Shown piece after piece: positions 6,151 to 6,414 of a stretch of DNA of 6,414 bases (position 1 is its first letter; each line of letters opens with the position of its first letter). The translations under genes were made by a program, and so were the position numbers. Below the pieces are notes generated by a model. That model made no database searches. It saw only the letters and a program-made list of their open reading frames with translations, and was not told the origin of the DNA. Location: the NCBI GenBank assembly GCA_020056155.1, contig JAGVII010000505.1, positions 1 to 6,414 on the forward strand, in the 5' to 3' direction. This DNA is from Afipia sp. (GTDB lineage: Bacteria; Pseudomonadota; Alphaproteobacteria; Rhizobiales; Xanthobacteraceae).

Positions 6151-6414
6151 TCAGCGCCCCGCGAACTTGGCGAGGCCGGGACCATTCTTGCGGAACGATG
6201 CAAGACCGGCCTTCAGATCCTCCGATGCCCAGATCGGCGCCTGTACCCGCGCCATCGCCTCGTCGGCTGCGGCAACACCTTCGCTGGCTGCAATGTGAGC
6301 AAGCTCCTTGGTCGCGGCGTGCGCCAGTGTCGGCCCCTGCGCGAATTCTTCGGCAATCGCCATTGTCGCCTTCTCGAGCGACTCCTCCGGCACGGTGAGA
6401 TTGATCAGTCCCCA
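6151..6414 (-). CDS. Enoyl-CoA hydratase/isomerase, C-terminal end (partial, 5' end outside window)
   Basis: The frame is open from the right edge (base 6414) to the stop at 6151-6153, giving 87 visible residues. The peptide begins WGLINLTVPEESL and continues with IAEEFAQGPTLAHAATKEL, SEGVAAADEAMARVQAPI and EDLKAGLASFRK, then ends GPGLAKFAGR. This is the standard C-terminal third of the crotonase fold: the G-L-x-N-x-x-V-P turn, the GPT-x-A-x-x-x-TK helix, the ED-x-x-x-G-x-x-x-F-x-x-x-G stretch and the terminal F-x-GR. The active-site glutamates and oxyanion hole lie outside the window, so hydratase cannot be told from isomerase or another crotonase. It precedes the CoA-transferase gene by one base in the same operon, which suggests both act on the same acyl-CoA. 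Confidence 0.92.
   Translation of the reverse strand, partial: WGLINLTVPEESLEKATMAIAEEFAQGPTLAHAATKELAHIAASEGVAAADEAMARVQAPIWASEDLKAGLASFRKNGPGLAKFAGR

Noticed and set aside
5028..6398. A 456-codon open frame on the + strand opposite the CoA-transferase and enoyl-CoA hydratase genes
   Set aside because: It is fully antisense to two clear family members, is very rich in arginine, shows no recognisable domain and has no ribosome binding site. It is the usual open antisense frame of GC-rich coding DNA.

Overview
The window looks like chromosomal DNA of an alphaproteobacterium, most likely of the Bradyrhizobium/Rhodopseudomonas/Afipia type. This is an inference from moderately high GC, tightly packed operons with ATGA-type overlaps, and protein families typical of that group. 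No rRNA, tRNA, CRISPR array, transposase or phage gene is visible.

Layout. Bases 2-3966 (+ strand) hold the 3' end of an unrecognised gene, followed by a complete three-subunit molybdenum hydroxylase of the xanthine oxidase / CO dehydrogenase family. The gene order is small [2Fe-2S] subunit (250-747), large molybdopterin subunit (740-3112), medium FAD subunit (3109-3966). All junctions inside the enzyme overlap, so the genes are almost certainly co-transcribed and translationally coupled. The order small-large-medium and the absence of the CO dehydrogenase active-site loop point to a form II-like (non-CO) hydroxylase of unknown substrate.

On the - strand, facing this operon, is an HxlR-family regulator (4004-4567). 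Its upstream region has a candidate -10 element bracketed by a 7-bp inverted repeat. Upstream of the regulator, bases 4568-4883 are not empty. They contain a small GC-rich hairpin and an eroded fragment, on the - strand, of the C-terminus of a branched-chain-amino-acid-type ABC transporter substrate-binding protein. Next come a family III (CaiB/BaiF) CoA-transferase (4884-6149) and, one base upstream of it in the same operon, the C-terminal end of an enoyl-CoA hydratase that runs off the window.

How the parts may fit. The hydroxylase would oxidise or hydroxylate an organic substrate and pass electrons through FeS and FAD. The CoA-transferase and enoyl-CoA hydratase would activate a carboxylic acid and take it into a beta-oxidation-like route, with the HxlR protein as local regulator. 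The lost binding protein suggests that uptake of a carboxylate or aromatic substrate was once encoded here. This is a plausible catabolic island, but nothing in the sequence fixes the substrate. I see no wholly new system. The points most worth following up are the variant active-site loop of the large subunit, the transporter remnant and the regulator's palindromic promoter.
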